From Branchiostoma lanceolatum (taxonomy: Eukaryota > Chordata > Leptocardii > Amphioxiformes > Branchiostomatidae), in assembly GCF_035083965.1 (NCBI RefSeq), contig NC_089732.1, forward strand, positions 15,321,424 through 15,385,423: a DNA stretch of 64,000 nucleotides, in the 5' to 3' direction. The position numbers and the translations under genes were made by a program. The notes beneath the pieces are model-generated. The model ran no database searches, had not been told where the DNA came from, and saw nothing but the letters and a program-made list of their open reading frames with translations. Positions 44,603 to 59,600 of this stretch are shown piece after piece. The stretch's first letter is position 1. Each line of letters starts with the position of its first letter.

Positions 44603-47600
44603 CTAACTGAACTTAGCGTAAACGAGATATCCGCTGAACGTGATGCGGTTGTCATGGAAACTGAGGATGGCGTGGTGCGTTCCTCCATCCATCTGTAGCC
44701 AGACGTTGTCGTTGGTCGAGAGGCGAAGCATGATGCTCTGACTCTGCATGATGTTCCTGTCATCGTCCTCTGTGTACAAGGTCACCTTGGGAAGGAGGGA
44801 GGGGGGCAAAGACGGGTTAGTTTTTTGAGTTTGTTCATCAGAACTTATAGCTTTAACTGATGAAATGTAGTGTGTAAAAAAACGCCCCTGCAGTTTCAGA
44901 GCTAGCTGCAAGGGGGTTAAAGCCTACACCACTTTTTTTCGTACATTACAAGCTCAGTCTGCCACCAAAAAATCAAGACCATAGCATGTCCAGGTCAAAA
45001 GATACAAAAAACAGTTCTGTTGCAGTACCAAGGTCACATACCAGGGGGCCCAAAATCAACCTTGACTTTCGTGTTCCCATCACATACCCACATACCAAAT
45101 TAACCAAAATAATGATCATTATATTTATAATCCATCCGGAGGTTCTTGAGTTTTGCTGACTACAATCTTGCGGAAACACAGACAGACACACAGACACACA
45201 TACACACACACACACAGACACACCCAAACTATATATATATCTCCATTTTTAATGGAGATAAACATTGATTCCTATAGTGAAAAGCCTGATAACTCTTCCA
45301 ATTTCCAGGGCAAAATATTTTGTGCAATATGGTATTCCTTCAAATCATTAGTATCTCTGACATTGATGTAATTATTTCCATGATGATCTTCTCTTATTTG
45401 TCTCTTTGAATTTCCTCTCTCACTCATTTATGCTCAAGGTTAATTCAGCTCTGTTCATCATTAGTACACTACAGTACTAGTATCTCATCTGCATGACTGG
45501 GGTACATGTATGCCGGTGGTCCAAATGTAAAATTAAAATCACGGCCTCCAGGGTACCGTAAATGCAGAAATGTTTGCTGGAATTTAATTTCGCAGTAGGG
45601 AGAAAATGGAGTGTTCGCGGTGGTTTTGAGTTTGCGTTTGAAACAACTGTAGCATTTCAGTCACACAATGGAACGGTTTTCCTGATGGTTTAAGTTGTTG
45701 CAGTTAAGAGTTTGCCGTGAAACTGCGAACATGAAACCACGGTGAATATTTCTGCATTTACAGTATTTGAAAGGGTTACTATAAAAGAAGAAGAAAGGTT
45801 CTGCACAGGTCTGTTTGGGGAAGGAAGGGAGGGATTCCCTGATGGGGCAGGGTGATTAGACCTCAGTCTCTACCCTGGTGGTCTGACTTCTGGAATTTCC
45901 CCTCACAAATTCAATTTTTACAGTGCTACTCAGGGTTTCCAGGGGTGGGTGGTCATTGAAATGAATTTGTACCGTAATTCTTAAAGTTTTTGCAGCGGCT
46001 TTATGTTCGTAGTTTTTGTGGTGATCGCTAAAATCATGTTAAACTTAAAACTGGTGTTTCCATTTCTGTACAGTATATGTGACAGTCACTATAGTAACTG
46101 TGAACTGCTGCAAACACTCCATTTTCTCCCTACCGTAAGATTAAATCTCCACACAGCTAAAGGCATTTACAGTACCATCAGTCAGAACAAGTGTGAATTA
46201 AGGCATGTGTCTGAAATGTTCCGTTCTGGACAGGTGGCTAGGGTCAGAACTAAAGGTCAATCTTCAAGTCGTTAAAAGTTTAAGGAGGATGTTTATAAAA
46301 AAATGTACTCAATTCAGCTGTCCAAAGAGATGTTACTTAATGGTAATAACAGGTGGATAACACCTGGATATTAATGCTAGAGGTGATTTGTCATCAAGAG
46401 TTTTTGTAACATCTATAATTAGTGCTGACTGGCACAAATAGTTCAATATCATCAGCATTAGATTTCTAAAAGCTTCTCTATATATACTGTGACTCTATAT
46501 ATACAGTATTTTCTCGATTAAAGTACGCATTTTAAAAACTTTTCAAAATCCCAAAACTAAAAAGTGTCTCGGATCATCGTCAAAGCGGGGATACGTGTAC
46601 TTTATTTGAGGTCACTGTCCGGACAAATTGGAACAGAACCTCAAACCAGCCGGAACACATGTAGATGTTTCTATCTTTGTGTAAAGCTTCCAAGATAGAG
46701 ATTATTTGAATCCGAATATTAACTAATGACCAAAGTGTAATATACTCTTTATAGTGTGTTTTCTTCCAGTAGACATGGAGGAAAAGTGCAGTTTACATAT
46801 TCAGTTTACTGCATTCAGACCTATATGTAAATGTTCATATAGTACTATGTGTGATTCTTTAAAAAAGAACGGAAGCCAAAGGTTTACGTTAGCTAAGATG
46901 TGAGGCTGTCCGTGCTTGTTTTAACAGACAATGTCAATACAACATGATTACCCAGGTGCAGTCGGAGTTTTCCCAACACCTGGCCAGTTTAGCGACTGTT
47001 TAACTGTAGTACAATACAACATGTGTGTGTGTAGAGCATGCGTTATCTATATCAAAGCAGGCTTTGAGGTACATGTGTACCTATTTGTAGCAAAAAGATC
47101 TGCTATCCAGGTGTGCACACCATCGACAGGTAAGACTGTTTGAACATGTGCGTTGTGGAACTTAACCGTTCTTAACACCCTCAGCCCACCTGCAAGGCTT
47201 TATCGTACCTTTACCTGTTGTTTTAAGGCTGAACACCGGTACCCCTGTGGTTATGTGGTTACAACCTTGCTTCAGTCAAGTCAAATCTGTCCATGGATCA
47301 GCCCATTTACTTTTTGGGGTGGTGAAGGTTTTTTTTCTCGAGGGCCACCTGGATGGTAGTGACCTTGCAGATTGTTTGAAGCCTACTAAATCTTTAATAC
47401 TTTGTCAAGACTTAGTCTATTATGGTGCACTTAAGGGGTTTAGACCTGTGTCTGTTTATTTTTCAGAGACTGTATAAAGTATCTCTGTCTGACTTAGTTC
47501 CGGTCTTTGATTTTCGTACGTAGGTGTAAACTTCATTGAGCTTTTGAATATAATCTTAAGGTTTCCAAACATGAAGAGTTTTTTCTGTATCTGCATCTTT

Positions 47601-50600
47601 TTACAGTACAAATAGATATTAATTGAGTACAAATATTTTTGCTGTTGTTACAGTTTATAATACTGTGTGCCTTGGCATTCCCCTTAGGCTAATTTGTTGT
47701 AAATGTACATATCGGTAGCTGAACAGTTGACTTCTAGTATGTGTGTAGCGTCCTTCTTGGCTATGAAAATGTATCCTTTCAAAAGAATTCAAATGATTTC
47801 ATGTTTATGTACAACTGAATTGACATACCACGGCATCTTTTACTCTCCCTCCAGCAAAAAAAGTCTTAAAATGTCTCAGTAAAATTCTTTAAACGTCAAC
47901 TACATGTTTCACTACATTTTCCTTTGGAAAAAGTGGTAAAAGACAGAAGATGAGAGAGGGTCTGCGTGGGGGGTTCCCGGCAACACTTTACTCTGAATTC
48001 AGAAGAACCCTCTCCTCTACGTATCACGCTCAAAACATTTGCAAGGAAGGCAGTTATGCAATGTATTGTTGCCTTGATACAAATTACAGTGCAAATTACA
48101 TACAAATTACAAATTACTTGATACAAATTACGACAGCTTACCCTACGATTTACAGGAAATCAAAACAGGCTGCCTACTCCTTAAGGAAAAGAGCGTAATG
48201 CTGCATGAAGACACTTATGAGAATGAGAAGAGGTCGTCTCACCTGTTCTCTTCCGTTCTGTACCAGTGCGATGTTAGTGATGCTACCTACGCCTTACGGA
48301 AAAGAGCATGCAGACCCTGATGAGAAGGAGTAAAGTTTTCCTCACCTGTTCCCTCCCGTTCTGTACCAGTGCGATGTTAGTGAACTTCCCATCGTAAGAC
48401 TGTATGGTGAAGGTGAAGAAGTACACCCCGGCCACCCTCGTCACGAACGTCCCGTTCCCGGGGTGGAAGTCCGCACCCTCGTTCACGAAGATCTTGTCGA
48501 AGCCGATTCGCTGTGGCGGGATGCTACCGTACATCTTGGTTTGGCGAGCGGCGGAGAAGGCGGACTGGGGCTGCGCGGAGAACGCCCCAGGGGGAGGGGG
48601 GTAACCACCAGGGGGTCTGATGCCGAGCTGCCCTCCTAGCATCTCTTGCAGTTGGCCTGGATGGAAAAAATGTCACAGTTAGATTTCATACTGTAAATGC
48701 ATTTAAGTTCGGGTGGTTTTTAATTTCGCGAAAATGGGGTGTTCAAGTTTTAAGTGGCTTTAAGTTTACAGCAGCGCTACAGGCACACACTGCTACAGTC
48801 TGTATTGGAAGAAAATGTTTGCGGTGGTTTTAGGTTCCCAGTGAACCGGTTGCCGCGAAAACCGCAAACATAAAACCACCGCTAATATTTCTGCATTTAC
48901 AGTAAATAGGAGGCCAGAAGAAATTACTTTTTTTTCCTGTTCTTATTCAAATATATCCCTGTTGTCTAACCTTTGAGGGATGATCGATAAGTTCTCGGCC
49001 TCACCCATGCAGATTATAAGGTATAAGCCTTTTATGAATGTCTCCTTAATACATTATAATTATGCACCTTGTATAGAACTTATTGATCATCCCTCAGAGT
49101 ATTGTGTACAAATTTTGTGGCCAATGGCTAACTTCAACAGGGAGAAGGTTAATAGAAAAAGAGTGAGAGCATTGGTAGAAAGTTGTGGTTGGTGGGAAAA
49201 AAGTTCTGCCACAGAAGTATGCATCTATATCTCACAGGAGAAATAAACAAGGCCCAGACTGGGATTAAACTGGATTTTGTGGTCCAGAGGGAGAGCCAAA
49301 CTGACGGGTTGTTGATAGACAGATATCTTTTTCCCACCAGGAAAAAATTGGCAAGTGGACAAGAAGTTGAGTAGGAACTGCTCCACACACGATTATTTAG
49401 TTAGGCTAATTGTATTATGAAGCTAATAGTTTCCCATTTATTTCGCTTTACTGAATGAGGAGAGTTTTGTGGAAAAAAAAGTGCAATGTGCGTGCAATCA
49501 AGTCTTTAGACAAGAAAAATCTAAGAATACTGAAAACAACATCATCACTAAATACTAAAGTGCATTGTGTCAATGACAAGTCATCCAAGCCAAAGCAGCG
49601 CTGTCTCCAAGTGCCGTCCCTCCATCCTGCGACAGAAATTTGCTTGTTGGGACAGAGAAAAATTTCATCCCGTCCGAAAAATCTGAACTTTTAATATAAT
49701 GAATGAATGAACTTTATTGCTCAACAATCGCACATGGTACAATGTATGGCATCAAATGAACAATACTAAAGGCTAATCTATCCTACAATTCTAAGTACAA
49801 AAATATCATCGAAACCAGTATATGGGTTACAATAAAGTCATGTATGGGTAATCCTGTCTCGCTTTTGGAATGATTTATGGAGGAATTGACCTATGTATAG
49901 ATGGAAATAGGAGTCGGACATGACAACAGTACATGGAAAATATCGCTCTGTGTACTAGATAGGGTGAAGTTTGTCTTAGTAGTAATTGTCTGTAACATTG
50001 CATCTCTCTCTTTACTATAAGTTGGACAATTCATCGCAAAATGAAATTCATTTTCAATATTTTCCTTACATGTAGGACACAATGGCTGGTGTGTTATGAT
50101 GTCGGCCCTTTTCAATTTCTAAACATATCATACTTAAAATCTAACAAGGAAAATGGACAACATCGATTTTCAAACTCCATTCAGCATAATGATTGGGCAC
50201 CATTTCCAAGGAAGGAAGTTTGTCATTAGCAACATGCTGAACCAGTTGAGAACTCCTAAGAACTTTCCTGTATACATTGGGCCAGGAGTGGCTTTGATTT
50301 TGCCCTCTGCCTGGTTGGCAGGTTCAGGAGTTCACAGGAAGGGGTCCTGTGTTCCTGTCAACAGTGGTTAACATGGCTTTGTTGAAGCTGCCACGGGTAC
50401 AGCAAAGATTCAGGAAGTTTCAAAACTTTACATGGCTGAGGGGAAAGAAAGGCAGTGTAACCCTGTTGACAAGGCCAGTTGGTTGTATCACATCAAGATT
50501 GTTGGGAATTTTGTTGGGCATTGTGTGCAGCAAGACAGTGGATATACTGCATGCACAATCATTGTCAGATCATACCGGTATTCTGTATGTGTCTTCAGAC

Positions 50601-53600
50601 CCTTCTAGTGCCTATACTGTAGGTAGTGGCATACAGGGCAGCAAGTTTCCTTACTGTTTCATAAGCAGGGTATATTTTTACAGGGAGGGATTGCTATATA
50701 GCCCTTCCCCTTTAACGTCCTGGAGGCAGGACCCCCATTTTATGTCCCAGGAAGTCTTCCAAAAGATGGGTGCAGCCCCAACCAAGATGTCCCAAACCCA
50801 GGATTGAATCAGGGTCTCCCAGTTAGCAACTAATTGGAACCAGGTGCTCAACTGTGCGGCTGCTAGTAGTTGAGCTTACACATATATAGGGACATCCCTC
50901 TTATTCTGCGCACTTGTAGATTAAAATTTAATGAACATGAAACAAAAGTTTAATGACATTCAGTTCTGTACCAAAACCATAACCGTACTTACTCCATTTA
51001 AAAGTGCTCTAAGCCTGTAGTCTTAAGTACTGTTTATATTGCATTAACAGACACACATAATTCTCCAGGTTCCCTGGGACCAGACTACATTCCAGCAGGG
51101 TCTGTGGGTTTCTGGGCTGTGGCCAGGGTTACACAGGAGGCAGTAAGGCCACACCAATTTAATTTCTTGGTTAACAGATTTTTATTTAAGAAAAAAAAAA
51201 TTAGAAAAGAAAATCATGAAATTCTGTTTTCATGATTTTTTTTCCAAATTTTTTTTGGGGGAAAATCCTAAAAAATCTGTTTACCAAGAAATCAAATTGG
51301 TGTGGCCTAAGAGCCATTAATAAATCTTTCTTGTCAACAAGCTGTTCAACCAATGCAAATGGTGTGCTTGACTCTAATGCAAGGAAGTGAATTGAAGGAT
51401 ATTATGTTGTTACATCTGAAAATGAGCAATGATATGGTGGCTAAGCTTTGGTTTTGTCACTGTTCAAGTGTTTCTTGTTCCAGTGTCTCTAAGCAGAGGC
51501 ATGTTTAATTTTTATGGCCCTAAGATAATTTCATGAGTACTGTTCATATGCATCAAATTTCCACCATATTCAAAAGGGTTGTATTATTATTTTGCTCCAA
51601 ATAAAATTTGTCAAATTCAACTTCTATAGTCTCCTTTTATGTCATTCAAGTTATTTGTATGATTCTAAACATTCAGCTGTCAAACTTTTTCAACCTTTCA
51701 AAATCTTCATTTATTCATTCATTCATTCAATCATTCACTTCTTCATTTCTGGTAACCATGGAAACACTACCATCTGAAGTTTTGCTGCATATCCCAATTG
51801 AAGATGTTGTTTGTTCAACTGGAGAGAGTCCTTGTAAAAGTTGTGTGCCTTTTCTCATTCAGCTTCCCCTCTCAGTCCACATTAGTCAAGCTTGTCCGGA
51901 ATGTACAATATAAATACCTGTACCCAGGGAATGTGTCTGGGGGAACCAATATATACAGGGTGTCACAGTTTCACAGCATACACATTTCAAATCGTGCATC
52001 GTTAAAAACAGAATGAAACTGGGTAGAGGCTTGTTTTTGACGTCTTTTTAGGTGTTTTTGTCAGGCTTTCTATTTTGCCTTTAGCTTGCAATTGGCGATA
52101 AAGAAAATGTGAAAAAATAGAAAGTCCGACAAAAATGCCTAAAAAGACCTCAAAAACATGCCTGAGCCGCACTTCTGCTTGGAGATTGTAATCATGGCAT
52201 TCTCCAGTATCCGTCCTTCCCTCCTAGGGCGGAATTTAGTTTTTGAAGAATTTCCATTTTTCCAGTCCTTTTGACGAACAAAAATTGAAACTTTGTAACA
52301 TTTTCATACGATCTTGAATAATGCACTGGAAAGTGCCAAAAGATTAAGATACAACTTTCCCCTCAGAATGCTTTTCATTGAGGGTTAGTTTAGTATTCTC
52401 GAGCCCTCACCTTTGTAACCTGTATATGAATGAAAATAAAATTTAATGTTCTTTTGAAAGTTTTGCTTATCATAAGAATATACAAAATAATGTATAAAAA
52501 GACTGTATTGAAGACAAAGGGAATATGACTTTTGGGCAGGGTAATACCGTTTGTTTTTAGCTCTGCACAGAAGAAGTTTGATGCCAACAAACAGCATATT
52601 TCATGGCTGCCCTGTTTCTGCTTAGTGGCTGCTGAAAGATCCTGTACAGACTGGTCAGAAATGTTTATGTGGAAAGTGGTGGGAAAACTGATGCTGTCCC
52701 TTAGAAAACAGCTTAATATAAATTCTGGCTTAACAGTAAACATAAAGTGGAATGTCTGGGCAGTTATGAAGTGAAATAGATCTAAGAGTAGGTAATGTTC
52801 TGGGAGGAACTTTGATAGTAAAGAAAATGGAAAATGCATGGAAAATGGAGTGTTCGCTGTGGTTTTAAGTTTGTGGCACCGCTATAGTCACATACTGCTA
52901 AAGTATTGGACAAAAATGTCTGCGGTTGTTTTAAGTTTTAAGAACATAATGCCACCGGGAACATTTCTGCATTTACAGTATTGTCATCTTGGAGCAAACG
53001 AAGAAAAGATGGAAAGAAAGCTAGGACCCATATAGCTTTGTGTCAAATTCTACACTGTACAGCTGGTCTATTAACTCTAGTTTGTTAGTACTATTAAGAT
53101 AAGGGAGATTATGCAGAAGCCACCTAACTGGGTCAAGTACATCAGGGAATTTTCCCACTGCCTATACATGTAGCTGTTTACATCTAAACCTTTGGTGGTA
53201 AAACAGGAAGGTTTAAGTTAGAGGTGAAATGTATTAAACTGATAGAACAGTTTGACAAGCAGATTATTTTTTTTACTCTTCTCTTTTAGTTGGGCAAAAT
53301 CCTAATCAGTACTGATAGTATGATTATGTATGAGTGATACTCTCATTTTGTACAGATTTCTGAATATTGTGACAATTTGACGATTTACCACACATTTTTT
53401 CCCAATAGAGGGCTAAAACTTGTTAAAGTATGTTGTTAGACATCCAGGTGACAAGATACACAATACAAAAGTTACTCAAGCAATTGGACAAGTTTTGTAA
53501 ACGGTCAGGCCTTTCTAAATAGCAACCGCTATCTTTCATCAGTAGCTCAGAGCCAGCCACTGATAAAAGATACATGACTGTGGATTAATCATGCCATCTG

Positions 53601-56600
53601 AAAAATCTGACTATTTACTGTATTTTCTCGAATAAAGTACACACTTTTTTGATATTTCAAAATTCAAAAGACATCACAAGTCATTGCCAAAGTCAGGGCG
53701 AGTACTTTATTTGAGGTTATTGCCAGGAAAAAAATTAAGAGGACCTCAAACCCCTGCATGACATTATGTAGAAGTCCTTTAGAATTATTATGTAGAATTA
53801 CCTGGAGAAAGGAGAAGGAACACCATGAATTTGAAATGTTGCTGTTCAAAGTGTGTTCAAGATCAGTGGAGAAGGGATGCATACTTTATTTGAGGTTTTT
53901 GACTTTACGTTTCAGTTCTGCAAGTTTGTCTGGAACAGGGGTCAATAAGGGGTGCGTACCTTAATTGAGAAAATATGGTACAAAACTTATCCAGTTGGTT
54001 GAGTAACTTTTGTATTTGAAGGCTTAATAGTACATTAATTTTGCACAGTTGTGACTGGTACATTGTACATCTTGGTGTTCTATGGAGTCAAGTTTGACAG
54101 CAGAGAGACCAGTGGATAGATAGATGGGGCCTGTCTTGTTATGTAACCACACCCCTGTCTCAGCTGTCATCACCTGTCACTACAGGACCACATTGTTATG
54201 ACATCACTCCCTCCTCACTCCCTCACAGCTGGGACTACTGTACATTATCTTGTCTGTCTGGTGGACTTCCAACTTACACCTTCTAAAGCCTTGAGAAACT
54301 ACTGGTAGATTGTTGTATCGGGTTTTTATGCAGAGGCTTCTAGAAACAGTGAAGTATATACTGTGCACATGACTTTTGGATAGCTTTTCAGGTCATTGTA
54401 CACTGTACAGTGTAGTTTCTTCCAAATAGGTTCAACATTTTGATAACGTTTTGTACGACCATTCTGTACTGTAGTCGTATCTGTGTGGTCTGCGTATGCT
54501 GCTACTTTGCCATATCGGGTTCAAATTCTGTGGAGCCACCAAGCAGGTTTCGTACACAGGTCTGGACATGACTGGGAAACGAGCCGCATTGTTCTATCGA
54601 ATGGGTACCTAGTGACCCTATGTGTGAGGGAGCTTATCGTGTAGAACCTAGGTTGCACGTAAAATAACACAGCGCACTTATCAACACAATTCAGGGTGAC
54701 CCGGTGCGCTTGGCTATACATGCAAGCCGTTGTGAAGCCGCATTGCACTATTAGCTAACAAAAAAGTGCCATGCTTTATCCTCAGTCTAAGGTTGCCCAC
54801 TCTACCATTTACTGTCTATTGTATACATGTTCAAGACATTAGTGATATGATATATATATTTCACTCAAGCCATCTTAGTCTGTAATTTGCTTTTCAAAAG
54901 CACTTTTTCAGAGAGGATGGTGTAAAACAACAATGACTGTCTTGGGCACTACTCTGGTATGATCTAAAAAAGCTGGGAGGGACACCTTTCATATCAGTTC
55001 ATCCCTGTGGTTTTTGGTCATCCCTGACAAATGATTGACAACTTTGAGTCTTTTCCTCCCTCCTAATCTTTAACCTTACATGTTTGTAAAATCTGATACC
55101 AGGGCAGCCTTTGTTAGTAGCCTGAGAGTTGACAGAAGTCCACATGTCAGCCTGAACATTATACTATAAACTGTTACTTTCACAAAGGCCAGTTTATTTC
55201 CTCAGTATCAGAGTTACAGGAAGGTCACTGACCCTTGAGGTGACATGAGACAGCTGTGAGCTAAGACTACATGTTTATATCATTGTGCTACATTGTATAC
55301 TAGTCAAGTCAAGTTTAAGTCAAGTCAATGCCTTTGTTTTTTCTTAAGATGCAAAGTGACTTTAAGACTTCTCAGTGCCTTCGTCAAGAACGTTGCATTT
55401 GTGTGTGTGTGTGTGTGTCTGTCTGTCTGTCTGTATGCCTGTTTGTAAAATGCATAACTTTAGAAGTTGTGGATGGATCTTTATGAAATTTGGTATGTTG
55501 GTATTGGCAAAATGAAGAAAGTATCAGATGGGCCCCCTAGCAGCTTTTCATAGTACTGCAACAGAACCTTTGGTTTTGATATCTTGTTTTTTGGACATGC
55601 TATAGTCTTGATACTTGTAGTAAAACTAGGTGAAAAAATACCAAAATTTATTGTATTATGTAAGACAAGCTGAAGTAAACATCAATGAAGGATAGTTTAA
55701 GAGTAAAATTGGTAGTGTTTCCAAGGAGAAAGTCAAGGTGAGCCAGACATCTGTGACTTGTGTACAGCTTACAGACCCTGATCATGCCAAATCATCTGTT
55801 TTCGGCAGTGTTCAGTTGCTAAATAATGTATACAGATTCATGTACCTTCTCTCTACATGTGCGTTCTTTCCTTATCCAACAACAGTTTCTGTAAGTGTAA
55901 GCAAAGGAGAACCAAGACAACTTCTCTCAGTCTAAATTTCTTTGTATCATGGTGTTTATTCCACTGATCTTTTAAAACACAATTTTATCTATTTGTTGCT
56001 AATATTTCTGTCTGGTATTTCTGTAGTTGTGGTACAATGTATATACATTCTTTTACCTACATGTACACTTAGTCTAATAATAACATTTAAAATTGCAATA
56101 TGCCATTGTGTTCAACACTTGGGGAAATTCAGAGATTAGTTTCTAGATATGAGTCAGTATCTAATGCCTCTCTAGTTATACAGATAAGTACATATACGAA
56201 TTATCTTCCTTAAAGTTTGTTGAAATCTTTTATATAACTATTCAAGCCCTTTAGTCAGCCTATGAGATCATCCCAATATGAGGTCATTGAACTTTTTCTT
56301 ACCCATTACAAGGAAACTAAATTGTAAAAGGAAAGAAGACAAATGAGGCTATCTTACCAAGCGTAACAATGACTCATCCTAAGAAAGTAATGTCTTCCAT
56401 AGTGATGATTAAGATATGGTCATGTACTTAATACAATAAGTCACAGTGACTCATGCTTAGGCTCTGTTTCTTTAAATTTTGATAGGTACTGTAATTCTTA
56501 GAATTTTTTGCAGAGACCGCTCAACGCAAATTTAAAACCAGTGTTTCTATTAAGTAAAAGCACAGTATGTGACTACAGACAGTGCTATTGTATCGTGAAT

Positions 56601-59600
56601 ACTCTGTGTATTTTTTCTAACTCAAAATGAAATCAAAGCAAACTTAAAAGCATTTTACTGTATGTGTATGTGTGTACTATGACTTTGTGCTTAGATGTTA
56701 GAGTTTTGCATTATATGAAGTTAAGAAGGAAGGTAAGGTTTCCATGGTAGTTTTGGAGTTACCGAATCTGATATTGGATTTGGAGAGGGAAAGAATGAAA
56801 ACTCCATGCCTTACCTTACACTCGTGCTATAGTTGAAAAATCATCTGAGTTTAAATAAAGAATTAGATGAAGATTAGGATGGAATAGGGACAGTTTACTA
56901 CAGCTTTATCCCATGAGATAGATGGGAGAAACCTTAAATATGTAAAATGGCCCTTCTGACAACTATATAGAAACACTACAGTGTTGAAATTGAGAACAGC
57001 TTCAGAATTGTAACCCATTCTGTCAATGTGTTAACCTTAGGTTGTCTTTCGGCTGTTTCCAATCAAGCTGACATATTTGTTACTCTGTTGGAGTATGCAT
57101 GGTCACAGGGTGGGTAACCTTGGAGTCCACACACCCCCACTAAATATGATATTGGGGTACTCAGTTAATTCCTATAAGTTTTAGAGGAGGCTGTAGGGGG
57201 TACAAAGGGCATTTGTGCTGTTTCAAGTTTGCAGTGATGTTATTTTAATAGAAAATTTGTATTGCTTGCAGTGTGATGATTTTGCAGTGGTCACATAGAA
57301 TTACTGAAAATATTTCAAAATTTACTGTTACATATGTACAGTTACAGTAAAAATAGATGGATTGGGTTTGCTCTGTTTTTTCATACCAGCTTTCTGCATT
57401 TTCACAAAAGCGTGTATACGGAATGTAAAGTATTGAAGACAATTTTGCTTGCATGGAGAAAACCAACAGAGTTTAGGGCCTTAAACATAGTATTTTACAT
57501 TAAATATTATCATATTGATATGTTTGTGGCACACGCAAATGTTAGATGACTAGAGTACAGCCTAAACAAGAGTTCCGCGACCTCATATCTCCATGAACAA
57601 TTCTATTTATGCAAATGACATACACATCTATATAATATATGCTTAATCATAAACACCTTTATCTTACTTACACATGTTGCAATATTGACAGTCCTACAAT
57701 TTTCCAATTTGATGAATTCCTGTGTTTTTGCATTAATTATGCAAATGAGGAATTTATTTGCATAATTGGTACCTGTTGATGCTCAACTTTCCATAAACTA
57801 CATATGTTACATGTATTTGAGTCTTATAATGGAAAACACTGCAAATATAGATTTTCCTCATTAGCTATGTAAATTAAGTCCCAATTAGCATAATTTGCAC
57901 TTCATTATGTAAATCTCTGTCTAAGCTACCTGCATACTAAATATCACGGATATCCGTCGTTCCTTTGTTCAGTTATTCTCCTTAGAAGGTTTTCAGGATG
58001 ACGCCCCTGCAGTTCCAGAGCAAGCTGCTAGGGGGCCCAAACCTACACTACTTTTTCATTACGTCACAAGCTATCTGCCACCCAAAAATCAAGACCACAG
58101 CACGTCCAGGTCAAAAGATACAAAAATTGAAGTTCTGCTGCAGTACCAAGGTCACATACCAGGGGGCCCAAAATTGACCCTGACCTTCGGCTTCACAACA
58201 CCCGCCCACATACCAAATATCATTGTAATCCATTGAGAGGTTCTTGAGTTATGCTGACTACAAGAGTCCGGAAACACAACACAAACACACACACACACAG
58301 ACACGCCAAAAACAATATCTCCATTTTTCATGGAGATAACAAGTACTATAGTGGTGATCATTGTGACTGAGGAGAATTGTTACCTTTTTTGGAGATGAAA
58401 GGAGAAAGTTAGACCAGGGTCATGTCTAAGCCAGTTTCAGCTCCTGTTGTCAAAGCCAGTTCATACTCACCATCTGATTTGTGTTTTCCTCATGTAACAA
58501 GCTCATCCTTGGATTAATCTATGGCCGCAAAAATAGCGACAGATTTTTGGCACCACTTGCTGTAAACCTGTTCCTCATGTTGAAGTTATTGGTTAAATTG
58601 CAATGTTTTTTTCTTCCTTTTTTCTACGTTCCGTTTAGCTTTACAAAACATGCACCTGCTACTTGGTTTCAATTTGTTCAAGGTATGCCCTGGAGGGGGG
58701 CAATTACCTTCCATTTGGAAATGTTGATATGACAAGTGTCAGGCCTTGTGTTTCTTCCTGTCAGAAAGAAATGGCTTTATAGTTGTCAGCTTAGGCCACA
58801 CCAATTTAATTTCTTGGTTAACAGATTTTTTTTTTTTAATTCTAGCACAAGGACATCATTAAAACAGAAAGCTATGGTGAAAATTTCACCTGACCATCTT
58901 CACTCCCTGAAACTGTGTGCACCAAAGTACAAACTTTCCTCTGAGATTCTGTTTTCATGTTGATTTTCCAATCTAGCATTTTTTTTTAAAATTCTGTTAA
59001 CCAAGAAATCAAATTGGTGTGGCCTTAGTGTTCAGTATGCAAGTTGGTTGTGGGATTGAAAGTGCACAGTACAAAACAGCATATCATGATTTAGCTGCAG
59101 ATTAATGTAAATGCATTTAAGTTCGCATGGTTTTAATTTCGCGTTAGGGAGAAAATGGAGTGTGCATAGTGGTTTTAAGTTCGCATTTGAGACAATAGTA
59201 GACAAGGGGGTATAGGAGGATTTAAAAAAAGTTGTGGTGACTTAAAAGTCGCTAAAAAACTGCAAACATAAAACCACCACAAATATTTCTGTACTATTAT
59301 ACTTGCAGCTAAGAAATGTATAACTTGTTAGTACTTATAAGATATTTATCACAATGTTTTTGCTGTTGCTACATGTTAAATCATTTTCGCAGTCTTTGTT
59401 ATTTATTCTATAATTCTTTATTGTTGCAGTCTTTATTGTTATTATCTCTGTATATCATATAAAGGTTGCAGCATAATGTGTGGTACATGATGATGTGTAC
59501 TACTGGTTTGCTATATTAAACCAGCTGTATACATCTGTGCGGAGGTACTAAGGGAGTATGGGAATGTTTCGGAATGTTTCCGAAGTTGTGTTTTAAGAGC

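Noticed and set aside
52390..52839. 149-residue minus ORF
   Set aside because: Low-complexity, Phe/Leu/Ser-rich translation of AT-rich DNA with no splice or family support.
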